In this document: positions 1 through 6,349 of the stretch, in pieces
How positions within the stretch are numbered: the first letter of the stretch is position 1
Layout of the letters: each line of letters opens with the position of its first letter
Source of the DNA: CAVPRW01 sp046727435 [NCBI: bacterium]
GTDB lineage: Bacteria > Tectomicrobia > Entotheonellia > J063
Reading direction: 5' to 3'
DNA length: 8,833 bases
NCBI GenBank assembly: GCA_046727435.1
Contig: JBKPCR010000370.1
Coordinates: 1 to 8,833 of the forward strand
The notes under the pieces: generated by a model
The model's database searches: none
What the model saw: the letters and a program-made list of their open reading frames with translations, nothing else
Told to the model about the DNA's origin: nothing
Made by a program: the position numbers and the translations under genes

Positions 1-108
1 ACTTTGGCCGCCGGCCAGCACCTTGGCGTCGGGGCCGTATTGGCTGAGCAACCCGACGGCTTCCTCCACTGTTGTGGCCCGATAATACTCGAAGGGAGGA
101 GGCTTCAT
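1..108 (-). CDS. FAD-binding (medium) subunit of molybdenum hydroxylase, N-terminal fragment
   Basis: Only the first 36 codons are inside the window; the gene continues past the left edge. The translation begins MKPPPFEYYRATTVEEAV and reaches LAGGQS. This matches the start of the CoxM/CutM-type FAD subunit of the xanthine dehydrogenase family: a 'P-x-F-x-Y' start, a 'T-x-E-E-A' helix, then the K-V-L-A-G-G-Q-S FAD-binding loop. In this family the subunit carries FAD and passes electrons from the [2Fe-2S] subunit to the acceptor. Its ATG overlaps the TGA of the large-subunit gene by 4 bp (ATGA), which suggests translational coupling. A GGAGGT Shine-Dalgarno sequence (115-120 on the plus strand) sits 6 nt before the ATG, inside the upstream gene. 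It is the third gene of the small-large-medium operon. Family assignment is firm; substrate is not determined. Confidence 0.85.
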   Translation of the reverse strand, partial: MKPPPFEYYRATTVEEAVGLLSQYGPDAKVLAGGQS

Positions 109-2483
109 CGCTGTACCTCCGCCTCTCGCCCCTCAATCAGCCGTCGGACCCGCTCTGGAGACAGCGGCAATGCGTCGATCGAAATCCCCAGGGGCGCCAG
201 CGCGTCCGAGACCGCGTTCGCCAGGGCGGGCAGCGGCGCAATGGCCCCGCCCTCACCCATCCCCTTGAAGCCGCCTAGGGTGAAAGCAGAAGGGGTCTGC
301 AGATGATGGACCTCGATGGCCGGTACATCGAGCGCCGAGGGTAGGAGATACTCCATGAGCGTCTGCGACAGCAGTTGGCCGTTCTCATCGTAAACCAGAT
401 GCTCCATCATGGCACCGCCGATCCCCTGCACAGCACCGCCGTGGACCTGACCATCGACGATCAGCGGATTGATCATTACCCCACAATCCTCGACCACGAC
501 ATAGCGTAAGATACGGACGAAGCCGGTGGCGATGTCGACATCGACGATTGCCGCATGCGCGGCATTGGCCCAGGTGCCAGTGCCGGGCGCGGCGTCATAA
601 TTCTGCGTGGTCGTGAGGTCGGCGGGCATCAGCCCCGGCGGCAAGCGTTCCGGCCGATGGTAGGCGAGTCGGGCGACCTCCGCCGCCGTCATCCGCGACT
701 GCGGGCTGCCCTTCACCTGGATGACGCCCTCGGCGATCTCCAGATCGTCCGGATTAGCCTCCATCATGTGTGCCGCCATCGCAAGTAGGTTCTGCCGTAC
801 CTTGTCCGCCGCTTTCCATGCCGCGCCCCCGCCATATACCGCGCTGCGACTGGCGAAGGTCCCCAGACCATAAGGAGAGGACTCGGTATCGCCGAAGCGC
901 ACCCGGACATCGGCCAATGGCACGCCAAGCCGCTCCGCCACCACCTGTGCCAGGGTAGTTTCGTGGCCCTGGCCATGTGAATGCAGACCTGATGCAACGG
1001 TGACCTTGCCGGACGGATCGAGGGAGACACTGACCGTATCGTAGCCGAACACGATGGGGTTATGGCGCCTGACGAACTCGCTGGTTCCGTGTGCCGTCTG
1101 CTCAATAAACGTGCCGATGCCAAGGCCGATATAGCGTCCCTGCGCGCGAGCGGCCACCTGCTCGCGGCGGAAGTCGTCGTAGCCGATCACCTCGGTGAGC
1201 TTCTGCAGGGAGGCCTGGAGGCTGGCATTGTCGTAGATGAATCCGGCGACGGATGTGTATGGGTAGGCATCGTCCGGGACGTAGTTTTTGTGTCGGATCG
1301 CCACCGGGTCGAGTCCCAGCTCTCGGGCGATCTCATCCATCGCTCGTTCGATGGTGAAGGCCGCAGAAGAGCGTGCCACCCCACGGTACGGACCCAGCGG
1401 GCACTTGTTCGTCGCCACCGTTCGTGCCCGGAACTCGTAGGCGCCGATGCGGTATGGCCCCGGGATCATATTCACCGCCATGCCAACTTCCATCGCAGCC
1501 GTCCAGGGCCACACCGAGTATGCTCCGGCATCGACCAGGACATCCGCCTTGATACCGAGGATCGTGCCGTCTCGATTGACGGCCATCTGCACGCGGTGTA
1601 CGTGCTCGCGGGCATGAATGCTCGCGGCCAGATGCTCGGTGGTATCCTCAATCCACTTTACCGGACGCCCGAGGCGCATCGACAGCAGGCAAACCGCCAC
1701 CTCTTCTGGGAACAGGTGGGACTTGATGCCAAAGCCGCCGCCGACATCGGGCGCGATGACCCGGATGTTATGTTCGCCAAGGCCCAGCGTGTCGGCAAGT
1801 CCGGTGCGCAGTAGATGCGGCATCTGCGTAGCGGAGTACAGCGTCAGGAAGCCGGTGGCGGGGTCATAGTCGGCAATGCAGGCCCGGCCCTCCATGGGGA
1901 ACCCCGTATGCCGGTGGGTGCGATAGATGCGCTTCCAGACGAGGTCCGCTTGCGCGAAGGCGCCATCGACGTTGCCGAATGTCCCCTGCCGATCGAGGAA
2001 AAGGTTATCGCCCCAGGCCTCGTGCACCAGAGGACCACCGGGTTCGGCGGCCGACTCCAGATCCACCACCACAGGGAGCGGGTGATACTCCACCTCGACC
2101 AGTTCAGCCGCATCCTCGGCGACATAGCGATCGACCGCTGCCACGACGGCTACGGCTTGTCCCACAAAATGCACGCGCGGCCAAGCGAGCACAGGAAAGT
2201 CGGTGCCTTTCCACCCCGGCCATTCTGAGTCGCCGCGGATCGGTCGGGTAAGCCGTATAGCCTCCTCGCCCGTCAGGGTGCCGAGCGCGCCCTCGTGTCT
2301 CGCGGCGTGGTCGGTGCGAATGGATTGGACCTCGGCATGCGCATAGGGACTACGCACAAAGGCGGCGTGTACGGTTCTGGGCAGGTGGATGTCGTCTACG
2401 TAACGTGTGCGCCCAGTGAGAAAGCGGACGTCCTCGCGGCGGGCGATGCGTGCACCGATGTACTTGGTCGCCCCCAGGCTCAT
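105..2483 (-). CDS. Molybdopterin-binding large subunit, xanthine dehydrogenase / CO dehydrogenase family (CoxL-like, not form I)
   Basis: This 792-residue protein is the catalytic molybdenum subunit of a cytosolic or membrane-associated hydroxylase. The length is normal for CoxL-like proteins. The N-terminal aldehyde oxidase/xanthine dehydrogenase a/b hammerhead domain is visible at about residues 10-140 (RREDVRFLTGRTRYVDDI). The Mo-cofactor domain follows, with GGGFG at 248-252, HGQGHET at 503-509 and GEGG at 743-746, where Glu744 is the expected catalytic base. The active-site loop reads GPYRGVARS (364-372). True form I CO dehydrogenases have AYxCSFR here and form II-like proteins AYRGAGR, so CO oxidation is unlikely to be assignable; an aldehyde, purine or N-heterocycle hydroxylase is equally possible. 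The start is supported by AGGAGGT (2489-2495) 5 nt upstream. The gene overlaps both neighbours by 4 bp. It looks intact. Confidence 0.93.
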   Translation of the reverse strand: MSLGATKYIGARIARREDVRFLTGRTRYVDDIHLPRTVHAAFVRSPYAHAEVQSIRTDHAARHEGALGTLTGEEAIRLTRPIRGDSEWPGWKGTDFPVLAWPRVHFVGQAVAVVAAVDRYVAEDAAELVEVEYHPLPVVVDLESAAEPGGPLVHEAWGDNLFLDRQGTFGNVDGAFAQADLVWKRIYRTHRHTGFPMEGRACIADYDPATGFLTLYSATQMPHLLRTGLADTLGLGEHNIRVIAPDVGGGFGIKSHLFPEEVAVCLLSMRLGRPVKWIEDTTEHLAASIHAREHVHRVQMAVNRDGTILGIKADVLVDAGAYSVWPWTAAMEVGMAVNMIPGPYRIGAYEFRARTVATNKCPLGPYRGVARSSAAFTIERAMDEIARELGLDPVAIRHKNYVPDDAYPYTSVAGFIYDNASLQASLQKLTEVIGYDDFRREQVAARAQGRYIGLGIGTFIEQTAHGTSEFVRRHNPIVFGYDTVSVSLDPSGKVTVASGLHSHGQGHETTLAQVVAERLGVPLADVRVRFGDTESSPYGLGTFASRSAVYGGGAAWKAADKVRQNLLAMAAHMMEANPDDLEIAEGVIQVKGSPQSRMTAAEVARLAYHRPERLPPGLMPADLTTTQNYDAAPGTGTWANAAHAAIVDVDIATGFVRILRYVVVEDCGVMINPLIVDGQVHGGAVQGIGGAMMEHLVYDENGQLLSQTLMEYLLPSALDVPAIEVHHLQTPSAFTLGGFKGMGEGGAIAPLPALANAVSDALAPLGISIDALPLSPERVRRLIEGREAEVQR

Positions 2484-2968
2484 CGAGCACCTCCTGGTCG
2501 CATGGCTTGGGCCGCGGCCAGGATCGATGTCACGATGTGGACGTAGCCCGTGCAGCGGCAGATATTCCCGGCAATCGCCTCACGGACCTCTGTCTCGGAT
2601 GGATCGGGGTTGCGGGCCAGTAGCTCATCGGCGGTGATCAGCATGCCAGGGGTACAGTAGCCGCACTGCAGTCCATGGTGGTCCCAGAAGGCTTGCTGGA
2701 GCGGGTGCAGGCTCCCAGGCTGAGCCAAGCCTTCTACCGTAACGACGTCGGACCCGTCGGCCTGGACCGCCAGCAGCAAGCATGCCCGCGCTGTTAGGCC
2801 ATCGACGAGGACGGTGCAGGCACCGCAGATGCCTTGCTCGCAGCAGACTCGGACACCCGTAAGACCAACCTTGTCGCGCAGAAAATCCGACAGCAGCAGG
2901 CGCGGCGATACTGTCCCCTCGAAGGCCTGTCCGTTGATCATCAAGCGGATGGTAACCTGTTGCGGCAT
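2480..2968 (-). CDS. [2Fe-2S]-binding small subunit of molybdenum hydroxylase (CoxS-like)
   Basis: This 162-residue iron-sulfur subunit has the usual family length. It has an N-terminal plant-type ferredoxin domain with cysteines at 43, 48, 51 and 63 (CEQGICGAC). The C-terminal helical domain ligates the second cluster through CGYC (102, 105) and CRC (137, 139), in the contexts QCGYCTPGM and GNICRCTGY. In this family the two clusters relay electrons from the Mo site to FAD. An additional Cys42 gives 'VCCEQG' where relatives usually have Gly-Cys. The ATG at 2968 is supported by AGAGGAG (2978-2984) 9 nt upstream and by the promoter at 3006-3034. It is the first gene of the operon, and its TGA overlaps the large-subunit ATG. 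No signal peptide is seen; molybdenum hydroxylases of this type normally fold in the cytoplasm. Confidence 0.94.
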   Translation of the reverse strand: MPQQVTIRLMINGQAFEGTVSPRLLLSDFLRDKVGLTGVRVCCEQGICGACTVLVDGLTARACLLLAVQADGSDVVTVEGLAQPGSLHPLQQAFWDHHGLQCGYCTPGMLITADELLARNPDPSETEVREAIAGNICRCTGYVHIVTSILAAAQAMRPGGAR

Positions 2969-3005
2969 CAGTCAGCACTCCTCTGCAATGAGACCAGGCC
3001 CCCGG

Positions 3006-3034
3006 ATTGTACGACCCCTCACCCCCAGCGTCAA
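3006..3034 (-). promoter_or_regulatory. Sigma70-type promoter for the molybdenum hydroxylase operon
   Basis: On the minus strand TTGACG (3029-3034) and TACAAT (3006-3011) are separated by exactly 17 bp. These match the -35 and -10 consensus at 5/6 positions each. Predicted transcription would start near 2999, giving a leader of about 30 nt that contains the AGAGGAG ribosome-binding site of the small-subunit gene. This is the best promoter match I found in the window. Confidence 0.7.
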
Positions 3035-3035
3035 C

Positions 3036-3063
3036 TGCATTCACTCCCACTAGTGAGCATGCA
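3036..3063. promoter_or_regulatory. Imperfect dyad next to the -35 box, candidate operator
   Basis: TGCAT-TCACT on one side faces AGTGAGCATGCA on the other. The arms match over 10 positions apart from a 2-base insertion in one arm, and an exact 8-bp palindrome CACTAGTG lies at 3048-3055. It ends one base before the -35 hexamer of the operon promoter, a position typical of activator sites. No regulator gene is in the window, and a chance dyad cannot be excluded. Confidence 0.3.
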
Positions 3064-3224
3064 TTGCCGTATGGCCAGAAACACATGGTTGCCAGACGAC
3101 GCAGCGCACTATGCGAAGCAGGGTTGCTGGCAGGGGTTGGCCGAGTGCCCTGACCCCATACTTCAGAGGAATATGAGGTTCAACAGGCTCGTGGGAGTGT
3201 TATTCCAGCGAATGCCCTCGACAT

Positions 3225-3755
3225 TTAATGGGAGGTATCCACAACGACCTCCATCTTACGTATAGTCGCATCGCGAAAGCCTTTTGCTTGCACTTGCTTC
3301 AGAAATCGACGCGCTTCTTCAAGTGTTGCACCAGCATACACGGCAAGAAAATTATAATCAGGATCGACGTTTGTATACCATACCATCCCAGGACCAAAAC
3401 AGCCGTTTCGTGAACTAAAAACCTTTCTTTGTGGAAACATAGCCTGTACTTTTAAGCGCTCATCCTCAGCAAAATAGCCCCGACATTCGTCAGTTGGGTT
3501 CTCCGCCGGCATGGCTTTCACACTGCGTAGCAGAATTGCATAGAACGGCTGGGAATAATGTGCGGTCATCCAGGCTAGTTCTTTAGGGAGGTGCACTGAC
3601 AGTTCGTATGGCTGGAAGGTATAGCTGTGAGGGCTGCAGGGAGCGGCAGGATTCGGGCAGACCTGCTCGCCTGTTTGTATCCCAGTACCAGCATAGCTCG
3701 CCAGCGTCCAACTGAGAAAAATTGCACCGACGACCCAACGGTGCCTCGCTTGCAT
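3225..3755 (-). CDS. Secreted hypothetical protein with four cysteines and a SPOR-like C-terminal region
   Basis: I do not recognise a named family. The 176-residue product has a clear Sec signal peptide: MQARHRW, a hydrophobic core VVGAIFLSWTLA, and a likely cleavage near ASYA-GT (about residues 19-24). The mature part has four cysteines (33, 40, 91, 119), an even number compatible with two disulfides in the periplasm. The last ~45 residues (YNFLAVYAGATLEEARRFL ... IRKMEVVV) resemble a SPOR-type beta-alpha-beta repeat; if real it might bind peptidoglycan, but this is inference. ATG at 3755 is preferred because GGAG (3761-3764) lies 5 nt upstream and AAGG slightly further; an in-frame GTG at 3758 is the alternative. 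The gene stands alone on the minus strand and is less GC-rich than the operon beside it. Confidence 0.72.
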   Translation of the reverse strand: MQARHRWVVGAIFLSWTLASYAGTGIQTGEQVCPNPAAPCSPHSYTFQPYELSVHLPKELAWMTAHYSQPFYAILLRSVKAMPAENPTDECRGYFAEDERLKVQAMFPQRKVFSSRNGCFGPGMVWYTNVDPDYNFLAVYAGATLEEARRFLKQVQAKGFRDATIRKMEVVVDTSH

Positions 3756-3823
3756 CACGTCTCCGCCTTCCGATAGTTCACAGTTAGGTCCCTCCAGCGA
3801 TCCCTTACAGGTAAACTTGCGTA

Positions 3824-4147
3824 GTGTACCATAGGGCCTCTAGAAGTGGGGAAATCGTTCCTCATGTGAGCCTGCGGCTGACCACCCATCCACGGTTTAC
3901 TCGACTCTGGATGCCAACCTACTATCCTCGTGCCAACCCGATTGAGCGGGCGTTCGGCGGTGTACATGACGGCTGCACCCGTCATCATCAGCGGCAACGC
4001 CTCCCCCATCTGGTCGCTGATGTGGAAGACCATATGCACCTGAACGGCCCCTGGAAGTACCTGTTGTCTGACCTCTACGATGCGCCGGCGATCACCGCCG
4101 CGGTTGCGAACATCGCCGCCAAGGAGCACGCCAAGGCTGCCGCGTGA
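3824..4147 (+). pseudogene. IS630-family transposase, C-terminal remnant
   Basis: The reading frame from about 3890 to the TGA at 4145-4147 encodes HPRFTRLWMPTYYPRANPIE and continues RAFGGVHD. This is the signature of the last part of IS630-family DDE transposases; the Glu in PRANPIERAFG is the third catalytic acidic residue. The end (GPWKYLLSDLY ... AAKEHAKAAA) also looks native. Only about 90-107 of the usual ~340 residues remain: no DDE aspartates or helix-turn-helix are present. Upstream of about 3890 homology seems to shift frame: in another frame 3831-3870 reads LEVGK-like residues expected before the 'HPRF' segment. So the copy is both 5'-truncated and frameshifted. I saw no convincing terminal inverted repeats. 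Confidence 0.8.
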
Positions 4148-4534
4148 ATGTACCAATCTCACATGGACTGATTTAGCTTGAATTCAATCTCGCTCCGTCG
4201 ACCATTTCAGCAAATTGTCAGCAAAAATGTAATTATCGTTGTTTTTGAAGCACTGATCTGTTCCAAAAAATCCCATATGCCAATTGCTAGAAAGTGTCGC
4301 TCGCCAGTGAGACCATATGGGCCATGTAGGTATTCTGTTATGATTGGAATCCAATCTACAGCTGTGATAAGTTCAAACTTCCGAGTGCCGGAACTGGTCT
4401 ACCATCGGTATAGTTGGGATTTTCCTCTCTACTAATACCTTTCTTACCAATAGTCAAAATGATAGATGATCCTGACTCGAGGGTAAGCGCACCCACTTTC
4501 CGAAAGCATATTTTTCGCACTGCCTGAAGAACTG
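4148..4534. other. AT-richer intergenic stretch with small inverted repeats, no gene
   Basis: This 387-bp stretch is clearly lower in GC than the flanking operons, and I see no convincing gene. The one open stretch (4178-4435, plus) has no ribosome-binding site and no recognisable protein features. Small symmetric sequences are present: TTGAATTCAA (4178-4187), CCCATATG facing CATATGGG (4272-4279 and 4314-4321), and GATTGG-AAT-CCAATC (4342-4356). They may be chance products of AT-rich DNA or binding sites. Confidence 0.5.
4272..4321. repeat. Inverted repeat CCCATATG / CATATGGG
   Basis: Perfect 8-bp arms at 4272-4279 and 4314-4321 enclose 34 bp. The arms contain the palindrome CATATG. There is no U-tract and no adjacent gene in the right place, so its function is unknown. 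Confidence 0.35.
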
Positions 4535-4555
4535 AATAGACTCTTTCAATATTTA
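4535..4555 (+). repeat. Left terminal inverted repeat of the IS5-family element
   Basis: It begins AATAGACTCT and pairs with 5540-5560 at 17 of 21 positions. It lies 15 bp beyond the transposase stop codon. Outer boundary uncertain by a few bases. Confidence 0.7.
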
Positions 4556-4570
4556 TTAGTTAGCATAGTT

Positions 4571-5493
4571 CTACGGTCGATAGCGTAAGCAAAAGTTATG
4601 CAGTCCACAACATGTTTCCATGATGATGTCGCGAATACCATCCTTCAAGAGGCGGAGCTTGTCTTTCACAATACGGTACCGTTTTACTCCACCAATCGCG
4701 TGTTCGATACGGATTCTGATGGACGAGAGCGAACGATTGGTCGCTTTTTCCCGTGGGGTGAGCTCACAACCCCGTGGTTTTTTCGTGGGTTGAACGATGG
4801 TCATCCCCTCGAGCGGAAAACCCTGAACCCCCCTATCTTGATAGAGACCACTCCCGTAGGGCCGGGTATAGCCGGCCAGATCGGCCAAGCTTTTATCATG
4901 GGCTTTGCCTTCACCGGTGGCGCTCCAGAAGCCAAGGTGACAGGGTTCGTCGATGATCAGCAGGTTTTTGACCGTGTGGCACTTCTTCTGACCGCTGTCA
5001 TGGTCTCGTTGCTCTTCTGGATCGTTCGGGCGATGGATCGGCCGCTCCGTACCATCATGCCAACAAGGGGGGCCGTCGACTCGCCCTTTGCCTCTGCGGT
5101 TCTGCGCAATGCGGCGAAATCGTCGGCTGTGCGAGCAGGACGCAGCTCTTGAGGTGCTAAGGCCTGATTCAATCCGGCATGGAGGAGATGAATCCACTGA
5201 TTGGCGTTCGATTGGGACATCCCAAAGAGCTGTCCTTGCACCTCCTGGATGGAATTCTGTTTCAAGTAGGTCAACATGCCGAGCCGTTTGTCCGCCATCG
5301 TGGGCAAGAGACAATGGTCATACGGACTGTAGCGGCGGTTCGTGCGGGGTTGTCCATCAATGGTGCGGTCCCGCAGATAGGGGCCCAACGCGTCCTCGAA
5401 AAGGGGCAGCAGCGCCGTGAATTCTTGCTCAGTTACCCCCGTCATTGCCCGTACACTCCGAGCCCGCTGGGTGACTTCCTCGTAGTTTGGCAT
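4571..5493 (-). pseudogene. IS5-family transposase, frameshifted
   Basis: Two minus-strand frames together give one normal IS5-family transposase of about 305 residues. The upstream frame starts at ATG 5493 (MPNYEEVTQR, with GGAGGT just before it) and encodes the N-terminal helix-turn-helix (LTYLKQNSIQEVQGQLFGMS). It then leaves the correct frame near 5055-5072. The downstream frame carries the catalytic part: HDGTERPIHRP (first Asp), EGKAHDKSLAD (second Asp), RIEHAIGGVKRYRI (Glu), ending in GLHNFCLRYRP at 4571. All three acidic residues are therefore kept. The switch is -1 and lies at or just after a run of six C (5067-5072 on the plus strand as G). One missing T in the following GTTGG would restore PLVWHDGTERPI, so a simple 1-base deletion is the likeliest cause; programmed -1 slippage on the C run is the alternative. 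A GTG at 5508 is a less likely start. Confidence 0.85.
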
Positions 5494-5539
5494 AGACACC
5501 TCCGACACGCGGCGATTGATCGTGAGGCATGATACACTC

Positions 5540-5560
5540 TAAATCTTGATAAGGTCTATT
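5540..5560 (-). repeat. Right terminal inverted repeat of the IS5-family element
   Basis: Read inward on the minus strand it begins AATAGACCTT and matches the left end at 17 of 21 positions. It lies about 47 bp before the transposase ATG. A TATCAT sequence (5529-5534) could be the -10 of a transposase promoter, with only a poor -35 in the repeat. Confidence 0.7.
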
Positions 5561-6180
5561 TATCAGCATAACAGGCCAAATACGGGTGTTAGGTTTCTTG
5601 CGTGTAGATGTCGTAGCCGGTCGCAGGTCACGATCCGAAGACTGCCTCAGGGATGCGGTCAAACAAGCCATCAAGAGGGCTATCAGACGAGCTTCTCAGG
5701 CCTCAGCAGTATGACTCTGAGGCCGGAACACTATCGTTGGCGCGGGAAGTAAACCGTCGCGAGTGCCCTGCCCATGGTGGGCCCTAGATGCGCGTGAGGA
5801 GTTAGGGCCTCAGTAGGAAATAGCTTGCTGCACAGAGATACGTCAGGGCAGGAGCAGTTGAGGTCCAGTGAGAATGGTCGTCATGCAACCGGATTCCCCG
5901 CTTCTTCATCATGGCACGGAAGAGGGGTGCCATTAGGCTAGACCAGCGTGATGCTGGGGGAGCGGGCCTGGCTTGTCAATGCTAAGAGGATTTGACGGGC
6001 GATTGCTTCGCTGGGAAGGTGTCGCCACGTTTGGGCACAGACGACCCTCCTACTCCGGCGCATCAAATCTTCGGCAATAGATCTGAGGATCGCGCCATGG
6101 AATTCCTTGCCATGCCACAGACCAGACCTCCTAGATCGAACCACATGACATTGGTATACTGGCGTCTGCCGTCGCCGGCA
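5561..6180. other. Intergenic region, no convincing gene
   Basis: About 620 bp without a supportable coding region. The short open frames on both strands (for example 5938-6144 and 5802-5933, minus) lack ribosome-binding sites and resemble nothing I know. They could be relics too decayed to name. The stretch does contain hairpin-forming sequences (5699-5724 and 5780-5809). It separates the IS5-family element from the lysin gene and is probably decayed accessory DNA. Confidence 0.5.
5699..5724. repeat. Perfect 8-bp-stem hairpin GGCCTCAG / CTGAGGCC
   Basis: Arms 5699-5706 and 5717-5724 enclose a 10-nt loop. No T-tract follows on either strand, so it is not a typical intrinsic terminator. The octamer GGCCTCAG recurs at 5806-5813 and 7963-7970. 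A second stem, GGCCCTA / TAGGGCC (5780-5786, 5803-5809), lies close by. Confidence 0.4.
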
Positions 6181-6224
6181 AAAGCCCCCCTCCCTCCCTT
6201 TGCCAAATGAGGGAAGGGGGCTTT
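6181..6224 (-). repeat. Long GC-rich hairpin: terminator of the lysin gene or dispersed palindromic repeat
   Basis: Arms 6181-6196 (AAAGCCCCCCTCCCTC) and 6209-6224 form a 16-bp stem with a single mismatch (6190/6215). The loop can itself pair TTT with AAA around GCC. On the minus strand the stem is followed by a short TTTT, so it could terminate transcription of the lysin gene, which ends about 125 bp upstream. The AAAGCCCCC...TTTGCCAAA...GGGGGCTTT style is also that of palindromic repeats scattered through intergenic DNA of several environmental bacteria. I cannot decide between the two from one copy. Confidence 0.6.
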
Positions 6225-6349
6225 GTCACCGCAGATCGTGTGTACGAATCTTGTGTGGTCTGACTTAGAAGTGTATTGATGGCGCACAGAACTCAAGCTC
6301 GCGTCGCCATACCAGTTGCCCCACCCCACAACCAGCGGTCCTGGTTCGG

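Larger units (their letters stand above)
4535..5560 (-). mobile_element. IS5-family insertion sequence (DDE_Tnp_4 type), about 1.03 kb
   Basis: The element consists of one frameshifted transposase gene between imperfect terminal inverted repeats of 21 bp with 17 identities: AATAGACTCTTTCAATATTTA at the left, and AATAGACCTTATCAAGATTTA read inward from the right. The repeats start with AATAGAC, so the exact ends are ambiguous. If the element runs from GAC to GTC (4539-5556), it is flanked by TA on both sides, compatible with a 2-bp TA duplication. Size, single gene and HTH plus DDE_Tnp_4 architecture fit the IS1031/ISL2/IS427 side of the IS5 family. It has inserted into DNA already carrying an IS630 relic. 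Confidence 0.78.

Noticed and set aside
1062-1814. Long plus-strand open frame of 250 codons opposite the large-subunit gene
   Set aside because: It is antisense to a well-supported gene with catalytic motifs. GC-rich codon bias produces such mirror frames, and the product resembles nothing.
3755-4162. Minus-strand frame of 135 codons over the IS630 relic
   Set aside because: It is the antisense of the recognisable transposase tail and has no protein features of its own.
4178-4435. Plus-strand 85-codon open frame in the AT-richer stretch
   Set aside because: No ribosome-binding site, no domain, odd composition, and the start overlaps the TTGAATTCAA palindrome.
5067-5072. Programmed -1 frameshift signal as the established explanation of the transposase break
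   Set aside because: The run of six C does not form a standard X XXY YYZ heptamer in the zero frame, and a single missing base restores the family motif better; kept only as an alternative.
4598-5152. Plus-strand 184-codon frame across the IS5-family element
   Set aside because: It is the reverse complement of the transposase coding sequence, whose DDE motifs are on the other strand.
5802-5933. Minus-strand 43-residue frame (starts MAPLFRAMMKKRG)
   Set aside because: Too short, no Shine-Dalgarno sequence, no recognisable similarity; possibly a relic but not supportable.
5938-6144. Minus-strand 68-residue frame rich in Arg and Ser
   Set aside because: No ribosome-binding site and no family resemblance; adjacent frames are equally open.
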